A DNA stretch of 64,000 nt, taken from contig CP107851.1 of assembly GCA_036013505.1 (NCBI GenBank), positions 6,222,501-6,286,500 of the forward strand, written 5' to 3'. Shown here piece by piece: positions 8,811 through 17,803 of the stretch. Both the position numbers and the translations under genes were made by a program. The notes beneath the pieces are model-generated. The model made no database searches and was not told where the DNA came from. It worked only from the letters and a program-made list of their open reading frames with translations. Each line of letters begins with the position of its first letter. Positions within the stretch are counted from its first letter, which is position 1. Source of the DNA: Streptomyces sp. NBC_00510. GTDB lineage: Bacteria > Actinomycetota > Actinomycetes > Streptomycetales > Streptomycetaceae.

Positions 8811-10160
8811 CTATTTCTTCACGCGGACGGTCTTCGTCGAACGTGTCTCGAGGGTCATCTCGTCCGCGTCGGCCACCCGGGCCTTCAGCCGCACAGTACC
8901 CGTCGCCGCGTCCACCACGTCCACGACCTTGGCCAGCAGCTTGGCGGTGTCCTCGTTGCCGGAGTCGCTGGCGAGCTGCACCGCCCGGCCGAGCTTGGCG
9001 GTCGCGGAGTCGAGGTCGCCCTGCTTGCGGGCCTCCAGGCCCTGCTGGATGACCTGGGCCAGTTCCGCCTGCCCGGTGTAGTGGGCGACCTGCGGGTTGA
9101 TCCGCGTCGAGGCCGCCATGTCGTCCGTCCACACCGCACGCACCAGCCCCTGGCCGAGCACGCGCGCGGTGCCGTCCGGCTGGGGCAGGACGAGGGAGAT
9201 CCGGGCCGCCAGCATCTCCTGACCGACGCCGGCCGCCGGCACCACCACGTTGACATGGTAGTCGCGCGACTCGTCGCCCCAGGAGCCCGTCGGGTAGTCG
9301 CCTGCGCGCGGACCGGCCTCGGTGCGGCGGGCGGTGAGGTCCTCCACGGTCGGCGCGACCTGCTTGACGTACCGGATCTCCGCGCCCTGCGGGGTCCACA
9401 GGCGCAGGGCCACGTCCGCGACCTCCTTGCCCATCGCGGTCTCCATCATCTGCCGGAAGTCCGCCTCCAGGCCGGACGGGTCGGCGACGATGTCCACCGT
9501 GCCGAGCAGCGCGGAGGCGATCCCGGTCAGCTCCTTGACCTCCCAGTCGGTGCCGACGCCACGCGCGTCGCAGGTGAAGCGGCCCGCGCAGGCGTCCAGC
9601 GCGGCGCGCAGCACCTCCGGCTTCTCGTGCTCGTTGCGGCCGTCGGTGAGCAGGATGCCATGCCGTATCGACACGTCGGACGTGGCCAGCAGCCGGTCGG
9701 CCAGCCGCAGCCAGGTGCCGATCGCGGTGCCGCCGCCCGAACTGAGGCGGCGCAGGGCGTCCTTGGCCTGGTGCCGGGTGGCCGGGTCGGCGACGGCCAG
9801 ACCGCCGTTCGCCGGGTAGACCTCCTTGGCCTGGTGGGTGCCGGCGACCACGGCGAAGGCGACGCCGTCGCGGATGGTGTCGATGGCGGCGGCGGTCGCG
9901 TCGCGGGCGCTGCGCATCTTGGTCGGCGGGTAGTCCATGGAGCCCGAGCAGTCCACCATGATCACCACGGCCGCACCGGGCGCGGAGCCCGGCACGTCGC
10001 CGGGCGCGTGGGTGGCCAGCGGCAGCCCGCCGGTGGTGCCGCCGCCGGTCGAGGTCACGGTGACGATCGCGTTGACCTCGCGCCCGCCCTCCGGGAGGAA
10101 CTCGTTCTGGTAGATGTCGACGGAGAACTGCGGCACGTTCGACTTGGAGAAGTTGGCCAT
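8811..10160 (-). CDS. von Willebrand factor A (vWA) domain protein
   Basis: 449-aa protein with an intact MIDAS: VVIMVDCSGSM (about residues 65-75), followed by SSGGGTAIGTWL and LLTDGRNEH, the standard metal-coordinating loops. The N-terminus (VPQFSVDIYQNEFLPEGG) has no signal peptide, so it is likely intracellular. The C-terminal half holds beta-rich and helical segments without a named catalytic motif. vWA proteins of this type assemble complexes through Mg-dependent binding. It lies between the PP2C phosphatase and FHA genes with 50- and 39-base gaps, suggesting a shared transcript. An AAGGAG site precedes the ATG. Confidence 0.93.
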   Translation of the reverse strand: MANFSKSNVPQFSVDIYQNEFLPEGGREVNAIVTVTSTGGGTTGGLPLATHAPGDVPGSAPGAAVVIMVDCSGSMDYPPTKMRSARDATAAAIDTIRDGVAFAVVAGTHQAKEVYPANGGLAVADPATRHQAKDALRRLSSGGGTAIGTWLRLADRLLATSDVSIRHGILLTDGRNEHEKPEVLRAALDACAGRFTCDARGVGTDWEVKELTGIASALLGTVDIVADPSGLEADFRQMMETAMGKEVADVALRLWTPQGAEIRYVKQVAPTVEDLTARRTEAGPRAGDYPTGSWGDESRDYHVNVVVPAAGVGQEMLAARISLVLPQPDGTARVLGQGLVRAVWTDDMAASTRINPQVAHYTGQAELAQVIQQGLEARKQGDLDSATAKLGRAVQLASDSGNEDTAKLLAKVVDVVDAATGTVRLKARVADADEMTLETRSTKTVRVKK

Positions 10161-10213
10161 CGGGTGCGCTCCTTGCGCTTGTTCAACCTTCGGAAGAGAG
10201 CATCAGGGAGAGG

Positions 10214-11401
10214 TCACGCGGCCGGGAACGGCAGCACGGCGACGGTGATGTTGTCGTGGCCGCCACCGTCGATGGCGACCCCGACCAGCGTGCGGGCGCA
10301 CGTCAGCGGCCGGGTGCGGGCGTCCTCGGGCACCACGGAGGCCAACTCCGCGGCCGACTCCGCGTAGTTCCACAGTCCGTCGGTGCACACCACCACTACA
10401 CCCGGTTCGTCCGGTTCGAAGGAAGCGGTGTGCGGGTCCAGTTCCACGGCGTCCGCGCCGAGCCAGCCGGTGATGGCGTGGGCCCGCTCGTCCGCGTACG
10501 CCTCGGCCTGGGTCATCAGGCCCATCGCCACCATGCGTTCGGCCCACGAGTCGTCCTCGGTCAGCCGGGAGGCGGGGGCGGAGCGGTCGTCGGGGATCCA
10601 GTAGGCACGGCTGTCCCCGATCCAGCCCACGGTGAAGGTCTTGCCGGAGGTGATCGCGCTGACGCAGGTGCACGCGGGCGCGTTGTGGTGGCGCCGGGCC
10701 TCCTCCTCGGGGGTCTCGGCCGCCAGGTCCGTCACCGCCTGGGCGGCGACGAGCAGCGCGTCGCGCATCGCCTCCTCGGGGTGGGCGCCGCGGGCGAGGG
10801 ACCGCACGAGGGACGTGCTCGCGGTGCCCGCGGCCGTCTCCGAGGCGTCGTCGGGACGGTACGCGGAGGACACCCCGTCGCACACCACGGCGACGACGGC
10901 GGGCGTGCCGTCGGGCAGCGCGGTCGTCGCCAGCGCGAAGGCGTCCTCGTTGCGGTGGTGCCGCAGGCCCCGGTCGGTCACGGCGGCCACGCCGTCGCAC
11001 TCCTGCTCCTGGTGGTCGCGGGGCCGGGGCTGTGCGTGCCCGCAGTGCTCGCAGTAGCCGTCCCCGTCGACGTCGCCCATGCCGCAGGCGACGCACCGCG
11101 GCGAGGCCGCGGACGTCCCGCCCGGGGACGGGTCCAGCCGCGGATCGGTGATCCGCGCCCGGGGCAGGTCGGCGGTGCCCAGGCCGAAGGGGAGGGTGTC
11201 GGTGTCCCTCCCCGGCGGGGCCAGTTCGTACGACTCCGGCTCACCGCCCGGCGGTCCGGGGGCGGCGGCGGGGTCGGGCGGCGCCAGTTCGTACGCGTCC
11301 GGTTGCCGGGGCGCGGACAGGTCGGCGCCGCAGACGCCGCAGAACTTGTCGTCGGGTTCCAGAGGCTCGCTGCACTCCGGGCAAACGGTCTCGTGCGGCA
11401 T
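10214..11401 (-). CDS. PP2C-family Ser/Thr protein phosphatase with zinc ribbons
   Basis: 395-aa protein. The N-terminus is a zinc ribbon (CPECSEPLEPDDKFCGVCG), with a second one at CVACGMGDVDGDGYCEHCG. The C-terminal 260 residues are a PP2C phosphatase with all metal-binding motifs: DRGLRHHRNEDAFAL, VVCDGVSSAY, WIGDSRAYWI, VVVCTDGLWNY and DNITVAVL. It removes phosphate from Ser/Thr, and its position directly after pknG makes it the natural antagonist of that kinase. The ATG at 11401 lies 5 bases after the kinase stop; an in-frame GTG at 11416 would overlap the kinase and is the alternative start. Confidence 0.93.
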   Translation of the reverse strand: MPHETVCPECSEPLEPDDKFCGVCGADLSAPRQPDAYELAPPDPAAAPGPPGGEPESYELAPPGRDTDTLPFGLGTADLPRARITDPRLDPSPGGTSAASPRCVACGMGDVDGDGYCEHCGHAQPRPRDHQEQECDGVAAVTDRGLRHHRNEDAFALATTALPDGTPAVVAVVCDGVSSAYRPDDASETAAGTASTSLVRSLARGAHPEEAMRDALLVAAQAVTDLAAETPEEEARRHHNAPACTCVSAITSGKTFTVGWIGDSRAYWIPDDRSAPASRLTEDDSWAERMVAMGLMTQAEAYADERAHAITGWLGADAVELDPHTASFEPDEPGVVVVCTDGLWNYAESAAELASVVPEDARTRPLTCARTLVGVAIDGGGHDNITVAVLPFPAA

Positions 11402-11406
11402 GGCGG

Positions 11407-14040
11407 TTACACCCACGTCCGGGGGCGGAGGCGGTTGGCCCGCTCCACCAGATCGATCCTTGTGCGGCCCTGGTCGGCGAGCCGGGCCAGTACCCGGTAC
11501 GAGTGTTCCAGGCCGAAGCGCAGCCCCCGTTCGTCCAGGTCCCGGCCCAGGAGCCCGGGCGTGGCGGATCCGGCGGACGGGACGCCGGCCGCGCCCTGCT
11601 GCCCGGCCAGCACCCAGTCCAGCGCGCTGCCCAGCACCTCGGTGGACAGCTGCTCGCGCAACCGCGTGTCAAGACCCAGCCGTTGCAGGTCCTCGACCTG
11701 CCGGGCCGCGGCACGCAGGTCGTCCAGGAGCGGCTCCTGCGGGGCGCGTCCGCGCAGCCGCGCGCGGACGGCCGCCACCCGCGCGGCCGTGTAGTGGATC
11801 GAGGACTCCGGGACCGACTCCAGGGCGGCCACCGCCCCCGCCCGGTCGCCCGCGGCCAGCCGGACGCGGGCCAGGCCGAAGGCCGCGCTCACGTAGCTCT
11901 GGTCGGTGGTCCACACCAGCCGGTAGTACTCGGCGGCGTTGTCCAGCTGGCCCAGCACCTCGGCGCAGACGCCGAGCGCCAGCTTCGGGGCGGGCTCGCC
12001 GGGGAAGGCGTCGTAGACCGCGTCGAAGGACAGCGCGGCGGTGCCGTCGTCACGGGTGACGAGCGCGGCCAGACCTCGGTGCCACACCACGCGCCAGTCG
12101 TCGGGATGCTCCTCCTGCAGTCTCCGCAACTCCTCGGCGGCCGCGGGCGCGTCGTCGTTGTCGAGCCGGGCGCGCACGACGCGCAGCCTCAGCTCCGGGG
12201 AGCGCACCGGTGCCGCCTGCAGCGCGGCCACCAGCTCGGACGGCGCGGCGGCCGCGAGTCCGGCCAGGAAACCGGCGTTGGGGTCGGCGGGGTCGACGTG
12301 CGGCACGGGCAGCGAGAGCGCCGCGGCCCGTACGTCGAGGGACGAGACGGCGGGCCCGGCCGCCAGGGCCGGCGGGGCGGTCCGCTGGGCGGGCACGGTG
12401 AACGGGGTGCCCGGCACGGTCGTGCCGTACCCGCCGGGGCCGGGCACCGGTGCCGGCGACGGGGGCAGGGGCAGGGCAGGAGCGGCGGCGGCCGCGGCGG
12501 TCAGGGCCGGCCCGGCGCCCCTGCGGTCGCCGTTCGCACCGTTCGCGCCGCGGTCGCCCAGGGTGGAGGCGTCCTCGGCGGCCGCCAGCAACTCGGTGTC
12601 GACCACCCGCAGTTCCGGGCCGAACAGGGTGGACAGGGCGGGCCGCGGCTTGCCGGTGCCGAGCGCCACGACCTCGCGCAGCACGCCCAGCAACTGATCG
12701 CTCATCTCCTCCGCCGAGGCGAAGCGCCGCCCCGGGTCGGGGTCGGTGGCACGGACCAGCAGCCGGTAGAAGGACTCGTAGCGGGAGAAGACCTCGATGC
12801 CGTCCGGGTCCGGCAGGCTGTCCGCGAACACGTTCGTGTAGCCCTGGAAGTCGAAGGTGAGCACGGCCAGCGTCCGCGCCACCGTGTACAGGTCCGAGGC
12901 GACGGACGGGCCGACCTCGGGCACCTCGGGCGCCTGGTAGCCGACCGTCCCGTAGATCGGGCTGTCCTGGTCGTCCATCCTGCGGACGGCGCCCATGTCG
13001 ATCAGTTCCAGCCGGTCCTCGGTCTGGATGGCGTTGTCGACCTTGAAGTCGCAGTAGAGCAGGTTGCGGCTGTGCAGGTGGCCGAGGGCGTCCAGCGCCT
13101 CGATCGCGTAGGCGATGGCCTGGTCGACGGGGAGCGGCTCGCGTCTTCCGTCGGCGCTGCGGCGCTCGTTGGCGATCTCCTTGAGGGACTTGCCGCCGAC
13201 GTACTCCATGACGATGTAGCCGTCGAGGGTGCCGCCCCGCGGGTCGAGGTGCTCGACGAAGTTGTAGATCCGCACGATGTTGGGGTGCTCGATCTCGGCG
13301 AGGAAGCGACGTTCGGAGACCGCCGCGGCCAGCGCGTCCTCGTCGCCGGTGTCGAGCAGGCCCTTGAGCACCACCCAGCGGTCGCTGACCGCCCGGTCCA
13401 CGGCCAGGTAGATCCAGCCCAGGCCGCCGTGCGCCAGGCAGCCCACGACCTCGTACTGGCCGTGCACCACGTCGCCCGCCCGCAGCTTGGGCGTGAACGA
13501 GTACGGGTGACCGCACTTGGTGCAGAAGCCCTCGGTGCGCCCGGCCCGGTCGCCGCGGCTGCGTCCGACCGGCGCCCCGCAGTCGCCCTTGCTGCAGAAC
13601 CGCTTCCGCTCGGGGACCTGCGGGTCGTGCAGCACCGCGGCGGCCGGGTCCGGCCGGGGGATGGGCGGTACGGTCACCAGGCCGGCGCCCAGCTTGCCAC
13701 GGGTCGGCCCGCTGGAGCCGGAGCGCGAACTGCGCACGGAGACGGAGGCGGCACCGCTCGTGGTGCCGCTCAGCGAACGGGACAGCCGCCCCGACACCGA
13801 ACGGCGCGAGGAGCGGGACGAGCCCGAGGTCCGCGACGAGCGCGAGGAGGCTCCGGAACCCGGTCCGGTCCCCGTGGCCCGCGACGGCTGCGACGGCTTC
13901 GACGAGCCCCCGCCCCCGCCCGGGCCGGCGGCCGGCCCCGCCGCCGCGGCGAGCGGCGCCAGCCCGCACGTGTCGCAGAACAGCTCACCGCCGCCGACGT
14001 CCTCGATCGTCCCGTCGCAGCCCGGACGCTGGCAGTTCAT
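11407..14040 (-). CDS. pknG: PknG-type Ser/Thr protein kinase (zinc ribbon, kinase, TPR)
   Basis: 877-aa cytoplasmic kinase with PknG architecture throughout. Residues 1-30 form an added zinc ribbon; about 45-115 is a Ser/Arg-rich disordered stretch. About 145-185 is the rubredoxin-like ribbon (RFCSKGDCG and GFCTKCGHPYSF). The kinase spans about 195-460, with CLAHGGLGWIYLAVD as the Gly loop, catalytic Lys about 226 (VVLKGL), YCDFKVDNAI in place of HRD, and DMG in place of DFG. PknG also lacks the HRD arginine. The C-terminal third is TPR-like and ends LVERANRLRPRTWV, as in PknG. In mycobacteria PknG phosphorylates the FHA protein GarA to control glutamate and TCA metabolism. The ATG overlaps the upstream stop (ATGA). 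Confidence 0.95.
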   Translation of the reverse strand: MNCQRPGCDGTIEDVGGGELFCDTCGLAPLAAAAGPAAGPGGGGGSSKPSQPSRATGTGPGSGASSRSSRTSGSSRSSRRSVSGRLSRSLSGTTSGAASVSVRSSRSGSSGPTRGKLGAGLVTVPPIPRPDPAAAVLHDPQVPERKRFCSKGDCGAPVGRSRGDRAGRTEGFCTKCGHPYSFTPKLRAGDVVHGQYEVVGCLAHGGLGWIYLAVDRAVSDRWVVLKGLLDTGDEDALAAAVSERRFLAEIEHPNIVRIYNFVEHLDPRGGTLDGYIVMEYVGGKSLKEIANERRSADGRREPLPVDQAIAYAIEALDALGHLHSRNLLYCDFKVDNAIQTEDRLELIDMGAVRRMDDQDSPIYGTVGYQAPEVPEVGPSVASDLYTVARTLAVLTFDFQGYTNVFADSLPDPDGIEVFSRYESFYRLLVRATDPDPGRRFASAEEMSDQLLGVLREVVALGTGKPRPALSTLFGPELRVVDTELLAAAEDASTLGDRGANGANGDRRGAGPALTAAAAAAPALPLPPSPAPVPGPGGYGTTVPGTPFTVPAQRTAPPALAAGPAVSSLDVRAAALSLPVPHVDPADPNAGFLAGLAAAAPSELVAALQAAPVRSPELRLRVVRARLDNDDAPAAAEELRRLQEEHPDDWRVVWHRGLAALVTRDDGTAALSFDAVYDAFPGEPAPKLALGVCAEVLGQLDNAAEYYRLVWTTDQSYVSAAFGLARVRLAAGDRAGAVAALESVPESSIHYTAARVAAVRARLRGRAPQEPLLDDLRAAARQVEDLQRLGLDTRLREQLSTEVLGSALDWVLAGQQGAAGVPSAGSATPGLLGRDLDERGLRFGLEHSYRVLARLADQGRTRIDLVERANRLRPRTWV

Positions 14041-15323
14041 CGTGCATCCCCCCTGTGGTCGGCAGGTCCCGCCTGCCCCGGCACCAGCAACTCGGCAACG
14101 GCCTGCTGATAGCGCAGCACCGCGTGCTCCGCGGCGCGCAGGTCGCACGGCGCGCTCCACAGGAGACGCCGTGCGTGGTCGTAGCGCTCCATCAGGAGCG
14201 GGTCCTCCGCCATTCCGTGACGCGCCACCTTCGCCCGGTACGCGTCGAGCCGGCCGCGCAGCTCGGCGCGGACGGCCAGCGGCGCGGTGACCGCGGTCAG
14301 CGACTCGCGGGCGCGCAGCAGTTCGTCGTCCGCGCGCTGTTCGAGGCCGTCCAGCAGCGGGGAGAGACGGTGCCACTGGCCGGTCCTGCGGAAGTCGACC
14401 GCGGCGGAGAGCTGATCGTGCAGCGCGACCGGCGCCCCGCTCACCGCGGGCACCTCCGAGGCCGCGATCTTGGCGAGCACCTCGACCCGGGCGCTGCGCG
14501 CCTCGGTGAGGGTGCGGTCGGCGCGCGACAGGACGTCCCGCAGCCGCATCAGCCGGTGGTCGGCGTCGTCGCGGACGTGCAGCACGGCCTCGACCTCACG
14601 CCGTATGTCCTCCAGGGTCCGCCCGGCCCGGTCGTAGCGCCCGGTGTCGGGCCGGCCCCCGGACCAGAAGGCGAGCGGGTCGCAGACCACCTCGGCGCGC
14701 AGCGCCGCCAGCGAGTCCAGCATCCCCGCCAGGTCGTCGCCCGAGGGGTGGGTGCCGGGGCGCACCCCGACGGACTCGGCGAGCGAACGGACCCGCTGCG
14801 CCTCCGCGATCAGCAGGTCGATGCGCGCGGGCAGCGCCGACCACACCGCGTCGGCGGCGGACACCACGTCCATCACCTGCGCGTACCACTCGTTCATCCG
14901 CGCCAGCAGCTGCTCCAGGCTGACCCGTTCGCTCAGCCGTGCCGGACCCGTCAGGCCCCGTGCCGCCTCCGGCAGGGCGCCGCCGGCGACGGTGACGCCG
15001 GAGCCGCGCAGCAGCTCGGTCAGTTCCCGCAGTTCGCTCTGGGTGGGCCAGCGGCGGCGGCCGCGCAGGGCCCGGGCGGTGATGAGGGCCTCCGTGTACG
15101 TGTCGAAGTGCGCCCACAGCAGGGCGACGGCCTGCTCGGCCGCGGCCCAGCGCTCCTTGGTGGCACCGCTCAGCGCCGCGCCCTCCAGCAGCCTTCGGCC
15201 GGAGTGGTCCTGCAGCGCGAGCAGGGACGCCTCGATCGCGTCCCGCTCGTCACCGAGCCGTGCCAGGGCACGGTCGGCGTCCTCACGGCTCATCGCCGGT
15301 CCGGATGGTCCCGCGACCGCCAT
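14037..15323 (-). CDS. helical protein of unknown function in the pknG cluster
   Basis: 428-aa, almost entirely alpha-helical protein rich in Ala, Arg, Leu and Glu, with long heptad-like stretches (REDADRALARLGDERDAIEASLLALQ; YDRAGRTLEDIRREVEAVLHVRD). No signal peptide, TM segment or catalytic motif is seen. A coiled-coil scaffold or adaptor is the most economical reading. It lies between the GlnH-like and PknG genes and overlaps the kinase start by 4 bases, so it is made with them. It has no counterpart in the three-gene mycobacterial pknG-glnH-glnX operon, which makes it a candidate accessory component. Function unknown. Confidence 0.8.
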   Translation of the reverse strand: MAVAGPSGPAMSREDADRALARLGDERDAIEASLLALQDHSGRRLLEGAALSGATKERWAAAEQAVALLWAHFDTYTEALITARALRGRRRWPTQSELRELTELLRGSGVTVAGGALPEAARGLTGPARLSERVSLEQLLARMNEWYAQVMDVVSAADAVWSALPARIDLLIAEAQRVRSLAESVGVRPGTHPSGDDLAGMLDSLAALRAEVVCDPLAFWSGGRPDTGRYDRAGRTLEDIRREVEAVLHVRDDADHRLMRLRDVLSRADRTLTEARSARVEVLAKIAASEVPAVSGAPVALHDQLSAAVDFRRTGQWHRLSPLLDGLEQRADDELLRARESLTAVTAPLAVRAELRGRLDAYRAKVARHGMAEDPLLMERYDHARRLLWSAPCDLRAAEHAVLRYQQAVAELLVPGQAGPADHRGDAR

Positions 15324-15362
15324 CGCACCTTCCTTCTCTCCCGCCGGTCCCCGTGCTTCGCG

Positions 15363-16382
15363 TCAGTCCTTGTAGAGCGGTTCCGGCGGCCCCTCGATGC
15401 CGGGAAGGTCCGCCTCCAGCCAGGTACGGTACGCCTGCATCCAAGGACTGTCCGGGCCACCGCTGCGGTAGTCCTCCAGCACCCTGTTGACCCGGCGCAC
15501 CAGGTCGGTGTCCTTCTCGTTCATCGCCACGCCGTAGTACTCGGTGGTGACCGGGGTGCCCACCAGCCGCACCGCCGGGTCCTGGGCGGCCTGGCCGGCG
15601 GCCAGCGCGTTGTCGGTGAAGACGGCGTCCGCCTCGCCGAGTTGCAGCATCACCAGGCAGTCCAGCTGGTTCGCCACGAGCAGGACGCGGGGCTGCAGCC
15701 GCTCCTTCTCCTTCTCCAGCTCGGCCTGCCCGGTGCTCCCCTGGGCGACGCAGATCCGTTTCCCCTTCACGGAGGAGTCGAACCCCTTGATGGCGGAACC
15801 CTGACGGGGGACCAGCAGTTGCTGCCCCGCCTCGAAGTAGGCGGTGGAGAAGGCGATGTGCTTCTCCTTGATCCGTTCGCAGGTGATGCTCACGGTGCGC
15901 ACCAGCAGGTCCACGTCACGGTTGTTGACGGCGTCGAAGCGCTTGGCGGTCGGCACGGTCTTGTAGAGGATGGCGTCCTCGCTGCCGAGGATGTCCTTGG
16001 CGATGGCCTTGGCCAGGTCGATGTCGAAGCCGACGATCTTCCGGGATACCGGGTCGCGGTAGCTCCAGCGGTAGCCGTTCTGGTCGACCCCGATGACCAG
16101 TTTGCCGCGCTTTTTGATCCGTTCGATCGCCGGTCCGCTCGCTGAGGACGGCCGCAGACTCGCCTCCGGGTGGCCGCCGCAGTCGTCGTCGGCCGTGGCC
16201 TTCCCCGGCGCGGCGGCCGGCGTCCCGGTGGCCGCCGCCCGTGCCTCCGGCCGGTCCCGGTCCCCGTCTTTGCCGTACTGCAGCGGCAGCACGGCGCCGG
16301 CGGCCGCGGCCGCGCACAACGCGGCCGCCGAGACCACGGCCGCCCAGCCCCGCACGCGCCACCCACGCTCCTGGCGTCCCAT
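15363..16382 (-). CDS. glnH: glutamate/glutamine-type solute-binding protein (GlnH-like)
   Basis: 339-aa extracytoplasmic binding protein of the amino-acid ABC-transporter family. After a basic N-terminus and one hydrophobic helix (about residues 12-32), a variable linker leads into the SBP domain: LVIGVDQNGYRWSYRDP, IVGFDIDLAKAIAKDILG, and a central ligand-binding cleft region (TVSITCERIKEKHIAFS). No lipobox of the L-A/G-G/A-C type is visible, so it may be anchored by its N-terminal helix. No permease or ATPase gene is nearby. The neighbours are a GlnX-like membrane protein and pknG, so it probably reports amino acids to a sensor and does not feed a transporter. GGAGG precedes the ATG. Confidence 0.9.
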   Translation of the reverse strand: MGRQERGWRVRGWAAVVSAAALCAAAAAGAVLPLQYGKDGDRDRPEARAAATGTPAAAPGKATADDDCGGHPEASLRPSSASGPAIERIKKRGKLVIGVDQNGYRWSYRDPVSRKIVGFDIDLAKAIAKDILGSEDAILYKTVPTAKRFDAVNNRDVDLLVRTVSITCERIKEKHIAFSTAYFEAGQQLLVPRQGSAIKGFDSSVKGKRICVAQGSTGQAELEKEKERLQPRVLLVANQLDCLVMLQLGEADAVFTDNALAAGQAAQDPAVRLVGTPVTTEYYGVAMNEKDTDLVRRVNRVLEDYRSGGPDSPWMQAYRTWLEADLPGIEGPPEPLYKD

Positions 16383-16399
16383 CAGCCGCCTCCCCCCGC

Positions 16400-17803
16400 T
16401 CACCGGTACTCCGACAGCCGGCGCCCGATGCCGAGCACCGCGCCCGCGGCGCCGAGCACCGCCAGCAGCGCGGCACCCGCCACCAGACCGTCCAGCGCGC
16501 CGCGCCCGTCGGCGGCGGCCCGTTCGAACTCCTGCTGCTCGTGGTCGACGGCGCGGGCGAGGTCGGTGTCGACCTGGTCGAAGCAGAAGCCGGTGAACTG
16601 CTCGGGCCGTTGCCCGTTCTCGTACGTGCCGCCGATCGTCTGGGCCACGGCGTCCAGGTAGTTGCCCGCGTCGTCCTTCTCGCGGGCCTCGCCGTGCAGT
16701 CCCCACCAGGCCTTCGCGGCCTCCATCGCGGACGTGATGCTCTTGCGGCCCTGGTCGTCGTCGGCGAGGTCGAGCGCCCGCGCCAGCAGGCCCGTCCGCC
16801 CGTCGGCGTCCGTGCCCGCCAGGCCCTGCAGTTGCTCGTCGTACGCCGTGCTGTAGGCGTCCCCGCCGCCGCGGGCCACGAGCGTCAGGTTCTCGTTGCC
16901 ACGGGCCTGCAGGGTCTGGATCCGGGCCTCGTTGAGGACCTGCAGCGACCGCGCGCCGTGCGCGTAGGAGTCGTCCAACTGGGCACGGGCGACGCCGTGC
17001 CCGGCGACCAGCCACAGCAGCACCACGGCGGTGGCCACCGTGCCGGCCAGCATGCCCGGGTTGAACACCCGGTGGGTCCGCCGGTACGAGCGCCGCTGCG
17101 CCCACACCAGCGCGCCCAGCGCGACGAGGCCGAGGCCCCAGGCGGCCAGCGGCAGGGCCTTGGCGTCCTGGTAGTCCTCGCCCAGCCGTGCGGTCTCGAT
17201 CGTCCACAGCTGCTTGGCGTCCGGGAGGATCTCCTCGCTCATCATCTTGTTGGCGCGCCGCAGGTACGCCCCGCCGACCGGGAAGCCCTGGCGGTTGTTG
17301 GCGCGGGCCCGTTCGACCAGGCCGGTGTAGACCGACAGCCGCTGGTTCAGCCGCTCCAGGCGGGCCTGCGCCTGGGCGGAGTCCTCGGAACTGGCCGCCG
17401 CGTCGGCGATGTTCCGTGAGGCGATCTCGATGTCCCGGGCGTACCGCTCGCGGTCCTGCGCGGGGTCGTCGCCGCCGGCGAGGAAGCCGCCGGCGGCGGT
17501 GGCGTCCGCGTCGGCGAGCGAGCGGTAGATGTCCGCGGCCCGGGCGCTCAGCGGCTCGCTGTGGTGGATCACGTCGTCGGCCGCGGCGGCGCGCTCGGTG
17601 ATCTGCCACGCCGTCACCGCGCCGAAGGCGACGACGAGCAGGGCCAGCAGCGCTCCGATGATCCGCAGCCGTCCCGGTTCCGTGGTGGCCGCGGCGCGCC
17701 ACACGCGTAGTTGCTCCACCCACGCCCGTGGTCGCCTGCCGCCGGGTGCGGGCGTGTCCGCCCGCACGGTCGGCGACTCCGTTTCCATCGGCGTCCGTGT
17801 CAC
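16400..17803 (-). CDS. glnX: four-TM sensor-like membrane protein (GlnX-like)
   Basis: 467-aa membrane protein. TM segments lie at about 47-67, 218-235, 251-268 and near 435-457, leaving two extracytoplasmic helical domains (about 68-217 and 269-435) and short cytoplasmic ends. This is the layout of mycobacterial GlnX, which receives ligand-bound GlnH and signals to PknG. The first outer domain contains a four-helix-like pattern (DIYRSLADADATAAGGFL) reminiscent of ligand sensors. It is the first gene of the cluster; the GTG at 17803 has GGAGGG seven bases upstream, while a Met six residues in is an alternative. Assignment rests on topology and gene order, less on motifs. Confidence 0.8.
   Translation of the reverse strand: MTRTPMETESPTVRADTPAPGGRRPRAWVEQLRVWRAAATTEPGRLRIIGALLALLVVAFGAVTAWQITERAAAADDVIHHSEPLSARAADIYRSLADADATAAGGFLAGGDDPAQDRERYARDIEIASRNIADAAASSEDSAQAQARLERLNQRLSVYTGLVERARANNRQGFPVGGAYLRRANKMMSEEILPDAKQLWTIETARLGEDYQDAKALPLAAWGLGLVALGALVWAQRRSYRRTHRVFNPGMLAGTVATAVVLLWLVAGHGVARAQLDDSYAHGARSLQVLNEARIQTLQARGNENLTLVARGGGDAYSTAYDEQLQGLAGTDADGRTGLLARALDLADDDQGRKSITSAMEAAKAWWGLHGEAREKDDAGNYLDAVAQTIGGTYENGQRPEQFTGFCFDQVDTDLARAVDHEQQEFERAAADGRGALDGLVAGAALLAVLGAAGAVLGIGRRLSEYR

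Noticed and set aside
11407..14376. PknG start upstream at 14376
   Set aside because: The leader would overlap the preceding gene by over 300 bases; the ATG at 14040 overlaps that gene's stop by 4 bases and begins a zinc ribbon.
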